Positions 49,542 through 63,751 of a stretch of DNA of 64,000 bases are shown piece by piece. Numbering within the stretch: position 1 is the stretch's first letter; every line of letters starts with the position of its first letter. This DNA comes from Bugula neritina (Eukaryota; Bryozoa; Gymnolaemata; Cheilostomatida; Bugulidae), in contig OZ037767.1 of the NCBI GenBank assembly GCA_964035545.1, positions 22,075,628 to 22,139,627 of the forward strand, given 5' to 3'. A program made the translations under genes and the position numbers. The notes under the pieces were generated by a model that made no database searches, had not been told where the DNA came from, and worked only from the letters and a program-made list of their open reading frames with translations.

Positions 49542-51261
49542 CAGGGGTGTCCAACCTTTTCAGACCGAGGGCCAGTCTGCAAGTTTCAGCTTGAGCTGGG
49601 GGCCACAACATTTTTTTTGTTTTTAAGATAAATTTTCAAGATTCATTAAACATCTGCAGGCCATATGCATTGTAATTATAAGCGAGGGCTAGGCTTTGCA
49701 TGTTTATTAAAATCATAACATATTTGAATAGATATATATTATTTATGTGTGTATGTGTGTATGTGTGTATATATGCATTTAATTAAAATAGGTAAACAAG
49801 AAACATTTCATTTTTATTACTTTAATAATCAATAATTATATATGCATTTATGTTTGTGCATAAGAAATTATACATATATATTTATACAAAGTATATATTC
49901 ATGATTGTACATGCAAATTTAAACAAGATGTGCCAGTGCTAAGAGTCTGTACTCATATCAGTATAGTTATATTTTACAACCATCAGTGAAACACTTGTGA
50001 GTACACAGTGAGTACTGTTTGCCTTGAACAATTCTGTTAATATCTGGTTTCGTATCAGAACATATAACCCTTAGTTACTGGACTAAGTGCTGACTAGTGA
50101 GTGAAGTGTAGTATTTATTTTGTGTATTTCATTTGACTGAAAATTGAAAGCTCAGAGTTCAAACCTTCAAGCCATCTCAGTGCAGTGCAGCGCAGCATCT
50201 AACAAGCAGTCAAAGGTCAAAGGTCACGGCAATCACAAATCCCAAATCATTTCAGTACATACTCGCACAAAATTCATTATAAAACAAAATTGTTTAGGCA
50301 TCTAAACTTAAAACAGTATGTAAATGAAAACTAACATATACATAATAATATTTTAGTACTGCATAAATGAAGTGTGTCAGGGATTCTTCAACTACTTATC
50401 TTTCACAATACAATCAATAAAAGTGAGATCTTAGTTATACTTTCAAAAAAGTCTTGTCTCTATATGGCCTGTCCTGATTAAATGTCTTTGAAATACGTGT
50501 CTGCGCAGGATAGCTAAGGGCAACTTTTTAGCTGCAACTGCCTTGCTGAGGTTTGCATTGTAACTGTGTAAAAATTCAGTAACAGTAATAACAATCTTAT
50601 TTAATTGAAGGCTACTAGAATCAAAATTTAAAAACTATGGTGTGAATCTTATTTTTTCTCAGTGCAGCTTTTTTGGAATTTTTTCATTCTTTTGCACAGT
50701 TATAGAAAAAAACTGCACATTTTTGGCTAATTTTGCCTCAAAAGTTGATTTTTGTAGTACCAGTAAAATATCTTAGCAGGAAAACATGATATCTGAATAA
50801 AAAAGCAATGACTTTTAGATTTTATATAAATTGTGGATTTATACGCGGGAAATGGTATATTTCTTTTCAAGTAGTAAACGCTGTGCATCACTTCACACTT
50901 CAGTGAACGCGTAGAGATGAGCATATAATATAGGCAGCTACATTACTATAAGTCACAGGCTTGCTAGCTAACAGACTATAATGACTAGCTTGCTGTTATT
51001 GGTTGTAGTTTGATCTCAGGCTAAACAATGACAAGTAGGCAACACGCATGCCACCCACAGAACAATATTGTAGAAGAACTTAAACTACATTTTAATAGAA
51101 ATTCTTAGTGGGATGCTTTCAACTATACCATGTGCTGCTGTTTCAGGCTAGTTAGCAAATTTGATGAACAAAAATTTGTAACTTGCTATACCTTTGGGGG
51201 GCCACACAAATATAGCTGGAGGGCCGGATCCGGCCCGCGGGCCGCCTGTTGGACAGCCCTG
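49542..51261. mobile_element. 1.7-kb non-autonomous hAT element with perfect 8-bp target duplication
   Basis: Begins CAGGGGTGTCCAACC and ends GTTGGACAGCCCTG. It is flanked by identical ATCTATAG (49534-49541 and 51262-51269), the 8-bp duplication typical of hAT transposition. The GC-rich ends (GGGCCGGATCCGGCCCGCGG near 51221) are characteristic of hAT elements with CAGGGGTGTCCAA termini. Internal sequence is AT-rich with a short GTAT repeat near 49745 and no transposase frame, so it depends on a helper element. The perfect duplication indicates relatively recent insertion. Confidence 0.88.
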
Positions 51262-52989
51262 ATCTATAGTCTATAGCCAATGCAGTACCAGCATAAAATA
51301 ATAATAATATATATATAGAAACTTAAAACTACCAAATTTTGAAAAGGAAAAGCTTGAGAATCCTGAGGCTAAGTATTTGTTGGCCTCCACATAAAATACT
51401 AGGCTAAATTGTTTGAACTATAATAGTTAATACGAATAAAGTTATAACTTATGTCCACATTACAACTAAAATTTCCTTACAAATCAGCAGAGAAGGTGCT
51501 TCTGCTTATTCATAATTAATTCAAATAAAATTATTTATTTTGTTTTCTAGAGGGTCTAATTCCTAATAACCATAAGCCTGAAGTCTCAGAAATATAAATG
51601 TTCTAACAAATAGTTAGATAAGACAGAAGTACAAGACCGTCCTTTAAATGAAGTAAATCAACTAGGAGCCCTAACATAAAATTACTGTCAAAATACAAAA
51701 CCGAAATGAAACAGTAAAAAATTGGCAGCTATGACTCATGCCCTCAAGACAACTTATGTTCTGACATGGGCCTTAAGTTTAACTACCTCAAGAATGACAA
51801 AGACTTATGGCTTTTACAATGCAATGCAACTTGAAGAAACTTCAACTCGGCCAAATTGAATTTCTGACTGAAAATCGTGAAGGTATAAACATAACTTAAA
51901 GAATACAACATAATAGAGCCTGGTGAGAGTAATAGTCTTAGAAATGTAGAAACATAGTTTTTACATTAAATATCAATTTTATTGTGGTATTGTGCTAACG
52001 CCTGTCCTATGTTGAACTTGATGAAAATCAACTAATTAGTTTATTTTTTTATTCCATTTCATTGCCTTAAAAAGTCTAACAAGGAGTAAAAAAAATATGG
52101 GGGGTCACCCAAAAGGAGGTCACAACGGGCCCACTTTTTCGACAAAGCTAGTGGAGGCACAGCGCAATTAATATTTTTTTTTTGTTTACATAATAACAGT
52201 TTTTCCTATACAGCATGTTAATGTTTCAAATGAAAAGTTTATACTCACCTTTTTTTGTAGAAGCTATCAATCGGATTCTTTGGTCCTAGTCGGTGTGTAA
52301 TTCATATAACAATCATAAATTTAAATCCTGATAATAGAACTATTACTATGTCTATAGGCACTGATCTCAGCCTGTCAATGTGAAAACACTGTCTATTACA
52401 CGAAGTACTAGTTTGCTTTGCCCTATCTCTCAGTGAATACGTAAGAATGAACCAGAAAGATTACAGATCTCAAAATAGCATTCGATTTCTAATTCTCATC
52501 TCGCTTATCCTTCGTCTACTAAACACCTACATACCATGTCTCACCACAACTCTAGCAGATTATTATAATTAATTCTAGCGGCTGTACGCTTCAGCGAGTA
52601 CATTTTGCTAATGAGCCTACGTGCTTCAATCATTTAGGAGGTAGTTGTCTTTTCCTATATACATCGAAACAATAACTCCCAATAACAAATTGTTTCATTG
52701 GTATAATGTTAGCTAGTTAGATATTATGCATGTACATGACTACATGTACTCGATGAATCGAAATGTTTATAGTGCTAGGATAGTATGCTATATAACATTT
52801 TTTTATCATTATACTAAAAAAAGTAAACAAAGCAACCAGAAATGTTTGACAGCATGAAGCTCTATTATGTGCAGGCATAAGCATATAGACAGTCTTGCTC
52901 TATAAATAAATAGGTAGATGCAACTATTTCAATATAAATGGTTTTTAAGGAGTTCGCTTTATTTAAAATATCTGCAGGTGTTCGAAATT

Positions 52990-53180
52990 TATATCATATT
53001 CCATCATATTAAACTACATTATGTTATATTTTATTTTATTCTATTATATTTTGATATACTACATTATAATATAATGCATTATATTATATTATATTGTACT
53101 TCATTTTATTATATTATAATATATTATATTTTATTGTATTATATTATATTATGTTACATTATATTTTATCATATTATATA
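52990..53180. repeat. ATT/TATA-rich low-complexity tract
   Basis: About 190 bp composed almost only of A and T in ATTATATTATATTT-like units. Open frames across it reflect composition rather than coding. Confidence 0.85.
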
Positions 53181-54705
53181 ACTATATAAATAATTCTATA
53201 CCTATACTTCAGTTTATAGTAAAATAAAAGCTTTTTCTCAAATATAATCTTATTTTATTAACAAGTTCTATTATAAATTTTAGCCATGCAGTTCTTATCA
53301 ATAGTTCCATTGAATAGCGATTATCAAACCACTAATTATTTTGCGACTAACTAATGCATTGAACTGGATGTTATGGTTTTCTAATATAAATCCAATGGCT
53401 AATAAACTCTACAATAATTAATTTTACTGTGTATGTCTTGCATGCATCTGCCAAAGTTTTATATTAATTTCATTAATATACGTAAGTAATTGCTAAAAGT
53501 TGCACAATGTATTTTAAAATTTCATATAGTAATATTGCTTGTAAAATAATATCATAGCCTATCTATTGAGAAATTTAAGGCTTCCATATATAAAATTATC
53601 TTATGTTAACAATAAATTGTTCAAAGATTACAACTCTAAAATGCAAAATTAATAAAGATTATAATATTTCATTTTATCATTTTACAATTGATTTATAGTA
53701 TATCAACCTTATTGCCTATAGGTCTTTATTGAAACAATAAGTTTTCTAATTATAAAACAACTAAAATATGTAAACTAAATGCAACATAATGTAAAAAAAT
53801 TTGCTGCTAGTAATTTTGTGCACCAAGTACTGTATATATTTACTATGGCTTACTGTTAAACAGTATCTAATGTAATATCTAGGGTCATAATTATGGTTCT
53901 ATTTACTAGGACCATCTTCACTGGTCAAACAGTTGTATTAATAAAATAGTGACTAATTCTTTGTTTGCACATGTGCAAGTTAAAGTATTGATCCATGCAG
54001 TAATTTCAGTTAATCTCATGTCTATATAATTATAAACAAAAGTATTAAGTAAACTTTTCAAACAATCATATATTTACAAAAACAAATAAATATAAATCAT
54101 GTTTATTTGGAACAATCAATATATCAAATTTTACAGATTGCTTGAAAAACCTGTCTATGACTAGAATAAATAAGTTAACACATGTTGTGGAATTGGTCTG
54201 AAGACTGAAAGTCTCATAAAAGTTTACATTTAGTAAAAAAGCATCTGAAGTCACTACGATTAGAATCATGAGCAAGAGATATCAAAATATTACATAGTAC
54301 ATAAAACATAGAATACTATCTGTTGCAATTTTAAAATTGCCATAATTACTGACAAAATAATATAGTCATAAAGATATAAAATCAAAATGAATTGCACAGT
54401 CTAACGTCAAATATTGCTTTAAGTTAAATGAAATATTTGTGAAATTATGAGCAAAAAAAATTAATTGCTGCGTAAAATTACTACAATTGACTTGCGCGGC
54501 AGTATTTTGTCATTTCTCAGAAGTTTTAGTGAAGTGCTATATACATGATCTGTACATGGGAAACAGTTATAAAATTAGAACTCAACAAAAAAGCTCTGTA
54601 AATTATTCTATTACAAGCGATTCATTGCATTTGGATTTGAGAAAAAAATGTATTGAGTATATGAATAACGCTAGACTCTTAATGTATGTAATGTAAAACT
54701 TTTGT

Positions 54706-54775
54706 CTCCACTGAGGTTCAAACCTTTAATACGGATCTGGCTTGCAAGCAGGCGTGCTAACAATTACACCACATG
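54706..54775 (-). repeat. Solo tRNA-like SINE fragment
   Basis: On the minus strand GTGGTGTAATTGTTAGCACG, GCTTGCAAGCCAG and a box B GGTTTGAACCTC align with module 1 of the dimeric SINE at 14290-14352. The anticodon arm and acceptor stem do not pair properly for a working tRNA, so it is treated as a tRNA-derived repeat. Confidence 0.6.
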
Positions 54776-55075
54776 AACTGTGAGATTCCTAGCAGCAGTA
54801 TAATTACTTCAATTTTTAATAAAAAAAGAATGTAAACAGGGTTAATTATATATAATATAATGTGTTTGCATTTGTACAACTTCCAAATAGAATTACTAAA
54901 CTGTGAAATATTTCACTGCATTAGTTTTACTACAAAGCCAAGTTCCTATAGCTGATTGTGTTTTTTATTATTTGCTTTTGGTAAATATCTAAAAATCACC
55001 AAAAACGAAGCTTGTACATAGATGTTATGTTAGACTTGTGTTAGATCTTATTTACTATAATGTGTACAAGTCTAG

Positions 55076-58000
55076 CTAGGACATATTTTTTCTCACTAAA
55101 CCTGTAAGATTATATAAATCACTATTCACTTTCTCAGATAACTCTTGATCGGTCCTCCTACTAAATGCATCTGTCCTGTTTCTTTGATGCTTCAGTGAGC
55201 CATTCCTATGACGGCCATCTCTCTGCCTGCTTCTTGGTGATTGGACCGAAACCGGGACTCCGTCACATAAATGCTCTTGTGACGATTCTAAAGAAAACTC
55301 TTGATCACTTGCATATTTACGTTTTGGTCTTTTAGCACTCTTGCTGAAATTTTGCAAAGAAAAAGCAGACATGGAATGACGTGATGCTGCGGGCAAAGAT
55401 CGTGTCTGCTGGAGTACGTTTGATGTCAAATCTACTTTTAATGGGGGATGATAATCGTCAACTGGTTGGTGTAGATACGGTTGCAACTTTGGTGAATATT
55501 TTGGAAGCGGTTGGTGCTGAATGTCTAACGGCTTTTTTAATTTTGATAATCTCTGGGAATCTGCTTGTAAACACCTGTGTAACAACAAAATTGAATATCT
55601 ACTATTACAAATAAAACACTGTTTACAGTCGGGTGGCATTTTTAATAACAAACTACTGCAATAATTTTATATTTTCAATAAAATTCCTGTAGCTTTAAAA
55701 TAATCTATTTGCATCAAGAGTGAATGATAATTGTAATTGCACACCCACACAATCATACACACACCCAAACACACACCCGAACACATGTCCACCCGCACAC
55801 CTGCACACTCACAAACTCGCACACCCGCATACCTGCACATATATGTAGTAATAGAATAATCTTCTTACCTATGACTTAAGTCACTAGACGGTCTTTCTAT
55901 GATATCAGAAAACTTGACAGAGTCTCTACGAGATGAAGCGTATCTTGGGGAATGGAGAGAGACGGAGGTTTTTATTGCAGGTTTCACTGCATGCACTGGA
56001 GCTTTGAAGGGAGTTACTAAATTCATATTGACTAGTTTTATATCCATGTCTTCTTCATCTTCAGACTGTGACCTGATAAAGGCAATTCTATGTACATACA
56101 CTATAGTACCACAATGCATTTCAGCTAGTTACGTTGATTCATAATCAATTTTGTGACTGTTTAGAGCAACTCTAAAAGTAATTCAAGTTCTAACAAAGTT
56201 TCAAGAGGGTAATTTCCTTTGCCTATTATATCATCAGTTGATTTATGTTCTGGGTGGAAATTTGTAAGGTTCAAAGCATGCTTTATCAAAAGTTAATTTA
56301 ATTTCCATGTTGCATTCTTTTTACAAATATTTTATCTTATAGTACAAAAGACATGCAGCTAAAGGAGAGTAGAACTGTAGAAAAAAGTAAATTAGATACA
56401 CTGATCTCTACCTAGACTCATCAGACGTAGAGAGCAGAGGCAGGGTGACTGACGTCTGCATGTCTGGTAGATCAACTCTGATACCTGCAGAGCTGAAAGA
56501 GAGGTCACTCGGTGGTTTATTCATCTGCCCTGCTTTGTGGTCATCACTGACGCTCCTGGTTGAGAGCATATCTCTGAAGTAAAGATACTTGCATATGAAG
56601 ACATGCACAGAAATTAGAATCATTCTATAAGCAGCTATGAGTTGGGGTGACTGACTGCAATAGTGTGAGATTCTCAAGTTTGGAATTGAGGGTTCAACTT
56701 GAACTTTAAACCCCCAACTCCAAATTCAAGAATTCTAAACTATTGCACTCAGTCACCCCCAAATCGGAGTTGCTTATAAAAGGATCTGGTGCAACCGATG
56801 AAGCTGGTGCAGCCAGTGCATAGCTGATTAGCTTGAGGTTAGGATCAGTAAATTTTGAAAATAAGTTAATAATTGTTTATAACTTTAATTCATATTATGC
56901 ACATTCAGCTGATAAATGTGGATACCTTTTGGAGGTCATTTCCGGGCTGTTCACTCTGACCCAAATGTCTTCAAACTTTGGTGCAGCATGACTTGTGTCC
57001 ACAATTAGTCCTTTACCTTGACCTTCGGTAAACTTCTTGGCTGGTGGACTGGTCAATCTATTGTTGGAGCCAGTTGGACTGTTTGGACTATCATCTGGTA
57101 TACATCTAGTGTCTTCTCCGTCACTCTCTTCTGCCTGGAAGAACAATGAATTATAAAACTAAGAACAAATTGCTGTTTTTTAACTAGCTGAATGTCATTT
57201 AGCAAAAAACATATTATAAACATTAGCTATATGACTGAGTATAAGTTATATGAGGGTTGTTTGACTAGGAAACAAATAAGTTTAAATAAACTGTTGGTTT
57301 TAATAAATAACTCTTTTAAATGGTTATAAACACAGCTAAGCTGTACGATCAAGGGCTGAATATAGAATACATGAAAATGCTTTTGCTTGTGCTGAAAATG
57401 CTCTGTCAAACCAACAAATAATTTTTATAAGCCTAGAGATAGATTTAGTAAAGGCTTTAAAGTAAACAAAAATAGACTAAAATATAACACTGCAGCTGTT
57501 TAAAAATAATTTGTCATAAAAGTGTGAAATGGCAATAAACATATACGTATATATCTATCTATTTGTCATTTACAGATATATAAATGTATCAATAGTATTG
57601 ATTGCTTACCAAATAAACTATTAAATAATCAAACCAAATTTTGCAATAAAAGTTGCGAATTAAGACGAAAAATCAAAACATTTGCCATAAGTTGCAAACT
57701 AAATTCAATCTTGATCTCTCCCTCTTTAAGATTGTTTGTATATTTTGAGAATGGTTATAATGCCTGCAGTACTGGTAGTTTGTATGAGAACAATACCTAT
57801 GCAAGCTAAAAACTACTTTCTTTTTAGCATATATTAGGCTGTAAAACTAAAGTAACATATATTTTTCTTCATTCTTTAATTGTAGAAATCTACAAAAAGC
57901 TAGGGAGTTGCCTGACCACTCACTTGCTTGAGTACATATGTACTGGTGAATGATGAGTACTGAGCCTGGCTGTTCACTAACTTAGCCTTAGGATCTGATT

Positions 58001-61000
58001 CGTCCGCTGTACGGTTCAGCTTTTCAGTAACAGAGACTTGGGGTGGAATGTGTGCAGTAGGTTTACCTCCACACATTGTTTCATCAGTATGGTCAAAGTG
58101 GGTCTCCAGATAACCTGGTTGTGTGAATAAAAAAATTTATGATTCATAGTAGCAGAACGAAATGGTTTATAAATGAATTTTCCTGCGAAAAGCACAATTG
58201 AATCAAAATAAATAACACATTTAATACAGTCTGTAGCTTGACAGGATTTTATGTTCCATATATTTGGAATTTTTTTTTAATTAAGATGTGCAAAATTTTA
58301 GAGCGCAATAATATATCAAAGAATATAATATATTGGAATATAGAATAAATAGAGTATATAGACTATAGAGTATACATATTAACATATTGAGCATAATATA
58401 TTGAAGTATATAGAGTATCTATAGAGCATAGAGTATAAAGCATGGAGCACAATATACAGAGTATAGAGTATAGGGTATAATATTATATTAAAGTATAATG
58501 CATAGTGTATATATTATAGAGCATATAGAGTATAGAACATATAATAACAAATAGAGTACACATACCACGAATGCTGCCGCGGCTGCTATTCCCCGGCCTC
58601 ATAGAGGGGCTCAACTCACCATCCCCTCCATTATGTCTTCTCCTGAATGAGTACTTGTGCATCATATAGTGACTGATTCTTCTAGAATTTGTAATGAGCC
58701 AAAGAATGAAATTAATTTAATTTCTTACAAATTATTTTTCTTAAAGTTATAAATGTATATATAAATTATGTATCCATTCAAAATAATAGCGTTTCAGGAT
58801 GCTTTATATAAAGTCAATCAAATCTTTGCCCATGGCCCAGACAATTTTTAAACGGTCTAGAAAATAAACCTGTTGTGTATTGGGTTGCCTTTATTAGCCC
58901 CAGTGAAGTACTCATACAGCCTGGTATGTATAGAGTGTAACTTAAAATATTTTTACTGTTATAACACTAATTATTTTATGGTCATATAACATTGTAAAGT
59001 AATTGTGATTTTAATGTAACATTCTTAGAGCTGTCCCTACTTGAGCCACACGACTTATGTGAAGACAACATAAATCCAAATAAAAAACACACTCACACTG
59101 TGTATCATTGATGTTTAAAATTTTACGTTATGTACAATCACCCACGCTTCTGTGGTATCGTTATAATATGTGTTGAAGATTAAATTGTGCATGGTTCACC
59201 AAAATTATAAAGATGGCAACATATTTCTATTTTGAGGTTTCAAGCTATTGAGCTGGCATTGAATTTGCTTAATTCACTTGGTTTACAAATTGAAATTATT
59301 TGGACAGTATTTCAAGAGCATGTTACCACTCATTATTCTTTATCTATATATAAAGGCACTGGTGTCAAATGTGTCAAAGGTATCAAAGGTGTCAAAGGTA
59401 TCAAAGGTACTATCAAATGTGTCCAATGCATCTTCTGATCAACGTATAGCTTTTTCAATTTAAGATTTTAGTTAGTTGACAGATTGTGAAAGTCTTACCT
59501 AGACCCATTGAAAGAGTTGAAAAGTGAATATTCTCCAAATCTACATACATGCATATTTATTTAACATATAACTTATTTAACATGTTTATAAAACCATTCT
59601 GAAATTATTGTTAAAAGTGTATGGTATCGAGCCATCATATATATAGCTAATATTTGTTAGTCTCATGATTCTATAAATGTATGTTTAACCTCGAGTATTG
59701 TTGTTTCTTTAATCAATTGATTCAGGAAATTAGACTTATTAAGTAAAATATCAATTTCTGTCAACTAAAACATCACAATATATAAACATACTATTATATA
59801 CTAGTGAAAAGTCGTATGATTATAACATATAGCATTATAGAGCATCTATTACGTATATAATTCCAAGCATCTGCTACAACTCCATGGGCTAACATACCTG
59901 TTATATTTCACTGTTATTATAACGACAGCAATGATGATCAACAGAAACAGCATAGCAGCCACAATCCCGAGTATTAGGCGATATTTGGAAGTATCTAGAA
60001 TCAGAGTGTGTCAGGGTGAAACAACTTCTTCTGACATGCAAAGGCGAGCTAAACTTACTTTTCACAACCACTTTATTTACGAATTTCACAAGCATTTTAT
60101 TTGGTGCGGTTAGTTTAATACCATGATCATTAAATTTGTATGGTTATGTCAGAGCTTTTCCCTTTGCAAGAAAATGTTTTTCTTTACAGTCAAACTATCA
60201 TAAAATTGAGAAATGTGTGAGTTTAGCCACATTATATGTGGATATTAAAATTTTATATTAGCTGAAGTTAAAATCATTTTTACAAGAATAGATCAAGGGA
60301 GGCCAGTGCTTCACATTAAAGCTGACTATTACCTTGCTACTTTCTTTGTGTTACTAAACTGTTGAGCATTTCAAACTACGTATAGCCAAATTTAATTACG
60401 AGTATATATTGTAATGATAGTATATTATAAATTATAAAGTCTACTTTTAATACTGTAAAATTAGGTGTAATCTAAATTTGTGAAGTACAGGGGATTTGAA
60501 GCTCACAAAAACAATCTCTATTTAACTCTCTTGGTTTGCTTCAGTGAATATGCTGAATTAAAAACCATGGCAATGACATCTAAGAAGCACTTGTTACACT
60601 AGCAATTATCTCTTAGAGATAGCATTTGCTATAATTACTAGCAGTAATGTTTGGGTGATAATGTCAAATATCAAACCTGAATTACTAAAACTTCCCCCAC
60701 CATCGCTATATTCTTCCTGAGCCTTAGTGTAGTATATGGGAGCGGTGGTGGTCAGTATAGGCTCCACACACGATACAGTCACCATGGAGTTTGGTTCTTC
60801 AGCTACAAAATGTACTTGATGTAAGCTCTTACTCTAATACTATATTGTAGACACACTATGCATTCCTCTAGAGATTATCCCCTCATGCATTAGCACTGCA
60901 AACCAATTAATATTTTATATATTTATGCTAGTTTTCAAAAGAAAATCTATAATTTTGTTTAAATTTCTAAACAATAATTATTATGTTAGAGAGAAGGTTA

Positions 61001-63751
61001 CATAAAATCTAAAATCCTCAACTCTATATATACTATTGAGTTGTAGGGCAATATCATCTGTAACAACTCAATGGTTGGGCTTATAATATGTATCAATAGC
61101 ATTGTATCAATTCTGTATCTAGAGCTGTATTACGTCTCAACGTTTTGTTAGAAATTCAGACTGCAGGTACAAATTTCCTTCGTTCTCTGAAAACTTGTTG
61201 GCCCTGGTTCAAATGCCTATATTGCAAGTCCTATACTACAATTGCTAGCTAAGTTTATTCAGTTGCCGTGATGTGCAATATGAATATATATGACTTTCCA
61301 TTCAGCAGGGGGAATATTCAGTCGTTTTAAACATTAGTTAGCAACTTTCCATTGCATTTACTAAAGTATAGGTGGCAATTCCAAACATTACACTACATGC
61401 AAAGAATGTAGTTGTAAATGAACATAGAGTTATAGCAGTGAGAGAAGATGTTAAGGCATGTCACATTAGCATTGGTAATTATAATACATCATATACTCCA
61501 TTCATCTAGTACTCCCTGTTACTCATTTATACATTGATTTTCATTGTAGTTGTATAAAGCATACAAATACACCAAGACGTCTGCACTGGTCCTGAACAAA
61601 CTTTAGTTAATTGCACGAGCAGACTCGTAGTTTCTACAGGAAATTACCAACAGCTAAGCGGATTTCATCTCCATTATTTACCGTTCAATAATTCTTAGAA
61701 TGCCTTACAAAAAGTCAACAAGATGAAATGTAATTTAGATGGCTAAGTCAATGATTCAAATCTGTGATTTGCATGGAATCAATACATGCGTATTTTTAGA
61801 CCTTTATTTTCTGTAATGTTTATGAAAGATTGAATGCGTTTGTGGCGAGACTAATCAATTCTGTTTTATCAGGCCGAGCAATGGCCGCACAGAGAATAGC
61901 TGTAATGACAGCATGCTGACAATGATTGCAATGTACCCTGCAAGTGACTGCAATGTACATTGAGAGCTAGTGGCTGTAATGGCAGTATACTGAGTGCTAT
62001 GCACACTATACCGTTGAAATAATGCAGCCATTGGACAAATGTTTTCTTATAAAAAGCAAAGGTATTACATTTATAGTCTAAGTCTGTTATAAGTTAATAA
62101 TTATTTTCATGGCTACAAATCGCGTTATTTTTCTTTATCATTGCTTCAACCTAGTTGACTCGTTCACGTTTACGTGCAGTAACCTAGAAATGGTGTCTTG
62201 TACACTCCCTAGAGAATATTTGAATTATACCAAAGTTCCATAATCCCGTATACCCATATGATAAGTATGCAATGTGACAGCTATAATGAGCAGCTTGCAA
62301 GGATACCTGCTCTCCTGTGTTGTAAAAAGATTGAGATAGCTGACATACTTGAGCAAGTTTCCCACATAATCCTTGCATCCCTCCAGAGCTTTAAGGCATG
62401 TAAATGGAATTATGGGAAATTATGCTTGCTTGCGTGCGCGTGCGCGTGTGTGTGTGTCTGTGTGTGTAATGCGTCGTGCGTGTGTAATTTATTTTTTAAT
62501 TTATAAATTGTTGTGCGAAGAGTCTAATTATTTTAAACTTTGTGCCTTCATTTGATTGATAAGCTTGAAAGTAAAAAAAAGATTCTAAGTATTTATACTC
62601 ACTGGCTGTATTACAGCAAGTATAATTATTGTGTTAGTAATAATTAATCAGATAAACTTGATGACAAAACAACTGCATTTGACAAATGATTTTATATATT
62701 AAAAGACTAAATAATGCATTCAATGTCATTGGACAATAAAACTCATTAAATGTCATAGCAATCTTATGGATTCCTCACATGGCATATGAGTTGCTAATAA
62801 CATTTTTTGGAACTATGTTTGACAAGAATAGAAGTCTACCTTGAAGAGTCATGCAGTCACCATAATCCATCTGGATGTTGATGAAATTGTTATATAGCCC
62901 AAGTAAATGGTCACAACTACATATGTGTGTGTATTACACATTGGTGTGTTGCAACATTTACTTTATGATGCTATCTGAATGAAACTACCAACCACCACCC
63001 AGTAAAACTTTGTACATACCAGAGTACTGTATCCACAATGAACCAGCTTCTCTATTAATTGGACTTTCAAATACCAAATCGTATGTGCTACTCGAAGTCA
63101 CCTCCAAATTGTATTTGTGACTACAGAGATAGTAGCTGTAATAGTTCCCTGTTCAAGTACAAACACATGGTTTTTTACTTTTTTCAATAGGAAATAAAAC
63201 CAACACTGCTTGTTTGGTTATAGAAACTTTAAAGGGTTTTGGTAAAGTAAATGATAGCTGCAGTAACAGAGTTTCGTTATAGGAAGTAAGTTCACAGTGA
63301 ATTAGGTTTAAGCTATAGTATTAGTTTGCTTTAATCGCTCAACTGACATGACTCATCTATTTATGATTTTATTATTTAAAACTAGAAAGCTAGACTCACA
63401 AATATCAACGTTCATTGCTGTCAAATAACTCTTTTTAAACATTGCACGTCAAGCGTTAAGATAACTTTATAAAACTTCCTGTGTATAAAGTATGCTATTC
63501 AAACTGCAGAGTATAACATTTATAAACTTCAAAAATTTGGAATATATGGATATGTGAGATCATAATAATGTCACTTGGAAGTAATGTTTAAAAAAACTAT
63601 ATATGTTTTATAACATATAGTAACATATAACAACATAGCAACATAGTATATATGTTATTATATAGTCACCTCTATTGTATGCTATTTCCAAGTACTGCTT
63701 CACATTCTCTAACTGACAGGCATGCATATCGTCCTTACTGATATTGCCTTC
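55076..63751 (-). CDS. CUB-like single-pass receptor, 5' end beyond the window (618 aa seen)
   Basis: Minus-strand exons 63751-63670, 63148-63020, 60802-60677, 59994-59898, 59540-59499, 58681-58566, 58114-57924, 57134-56926, 56573-56412, 56072-55869 and 55574-55076 join in phase (618 aa plus stop). The first two exons end a CUB-like domain: a cysteine, YLEIAY, YYLCS, YDLVFES and LWIQYS match the C-terminal half of the CUB fold. A short threonine-rich stalk follows, then a transmembrane helix (LILGIVAAMLFLLIIIAVVI) and a ~430-residue cytoplasmic tail rich in Ser, basic and acidic clusters with no catalytic domain. The signal peptide and further ectodomain should lie past 64000. A role as a surface receptor or adhesion protein is inferred. 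The first visible exon starts in phase 0 after TATATAG. AATAAA (minus) at 54964-54969. Confidence 0.78.
55738..55845. repeat. CA-rich imperfect microsatellite in receptor intron
   Basis: About 100 bp of ACAC with CCCGCA and CCCAAA interruptions, about 25 bp or more before the donor of exon 56072-55869 in plus coordinates. Non-coding. Confidence 0.8.
56627..56777. mobile_element. 151-bp hairpin MITE, copy 2
   Basis: ATAAGCAGCTATGAGTTGGG at the left is complementary to …AATCGGAGTTGCTTAT at the right, and the arms pair along almost the whole length around a short AACTTGAACTTT centre. Related to the element at 36061-36205. Lies in an intron of the CUB-like receptor gene. Confidence 0.75.
58318..58560. 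repeat. TATAGAGTA-type AT-rich repeat in receptor intron
   Basis: Irregular tandem copies of TATAGAGTATA and close variants (ATAGAGCATA) over about 240 bp beside exon 58681-58566. Low-complexity, non-coding. Similar words occur at 34882-35080. Confidence 0.75.
62433..62492. repeat. GT-rich microsatellite
   Basis: About 60 bp of TGCG/TGTG repeats in the 60802-63020 intron of the receptor gene. Non-coding. Confidence 0.85.

Larger units (their letters stand above)
45606..55075. other. Repeat-rich spacer between the two minus-strand membrane-protein genes
   Basis: About 9.5 kb. The part just above 45605 should contain the 5' UTR intron and promoter of the 595-aa protein gene. The rest holds a 27-bp minisatellite (47866-48450), a mariner-like MITE (48523-48738), a hAT element (49542-51261), an AT-rich tract (52990-53180) and a tRNA-like SINE (54706-54775). 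A 24-bp direct duplication (TTAGCTTTTTTCAAGTTGAG) lies near 46385-46432. No conserved coding exon was found. The lower end includes the 3' UTR of the downstream receptor gene (AATAAA on minus at 54964-54969). Confidence 0.55.

Noticed and set aside
52918-53181. 87-aa frame in the AT tract
   Set aside because: Ile/Tyr/His composition reflects low-complexity ATT repeats.
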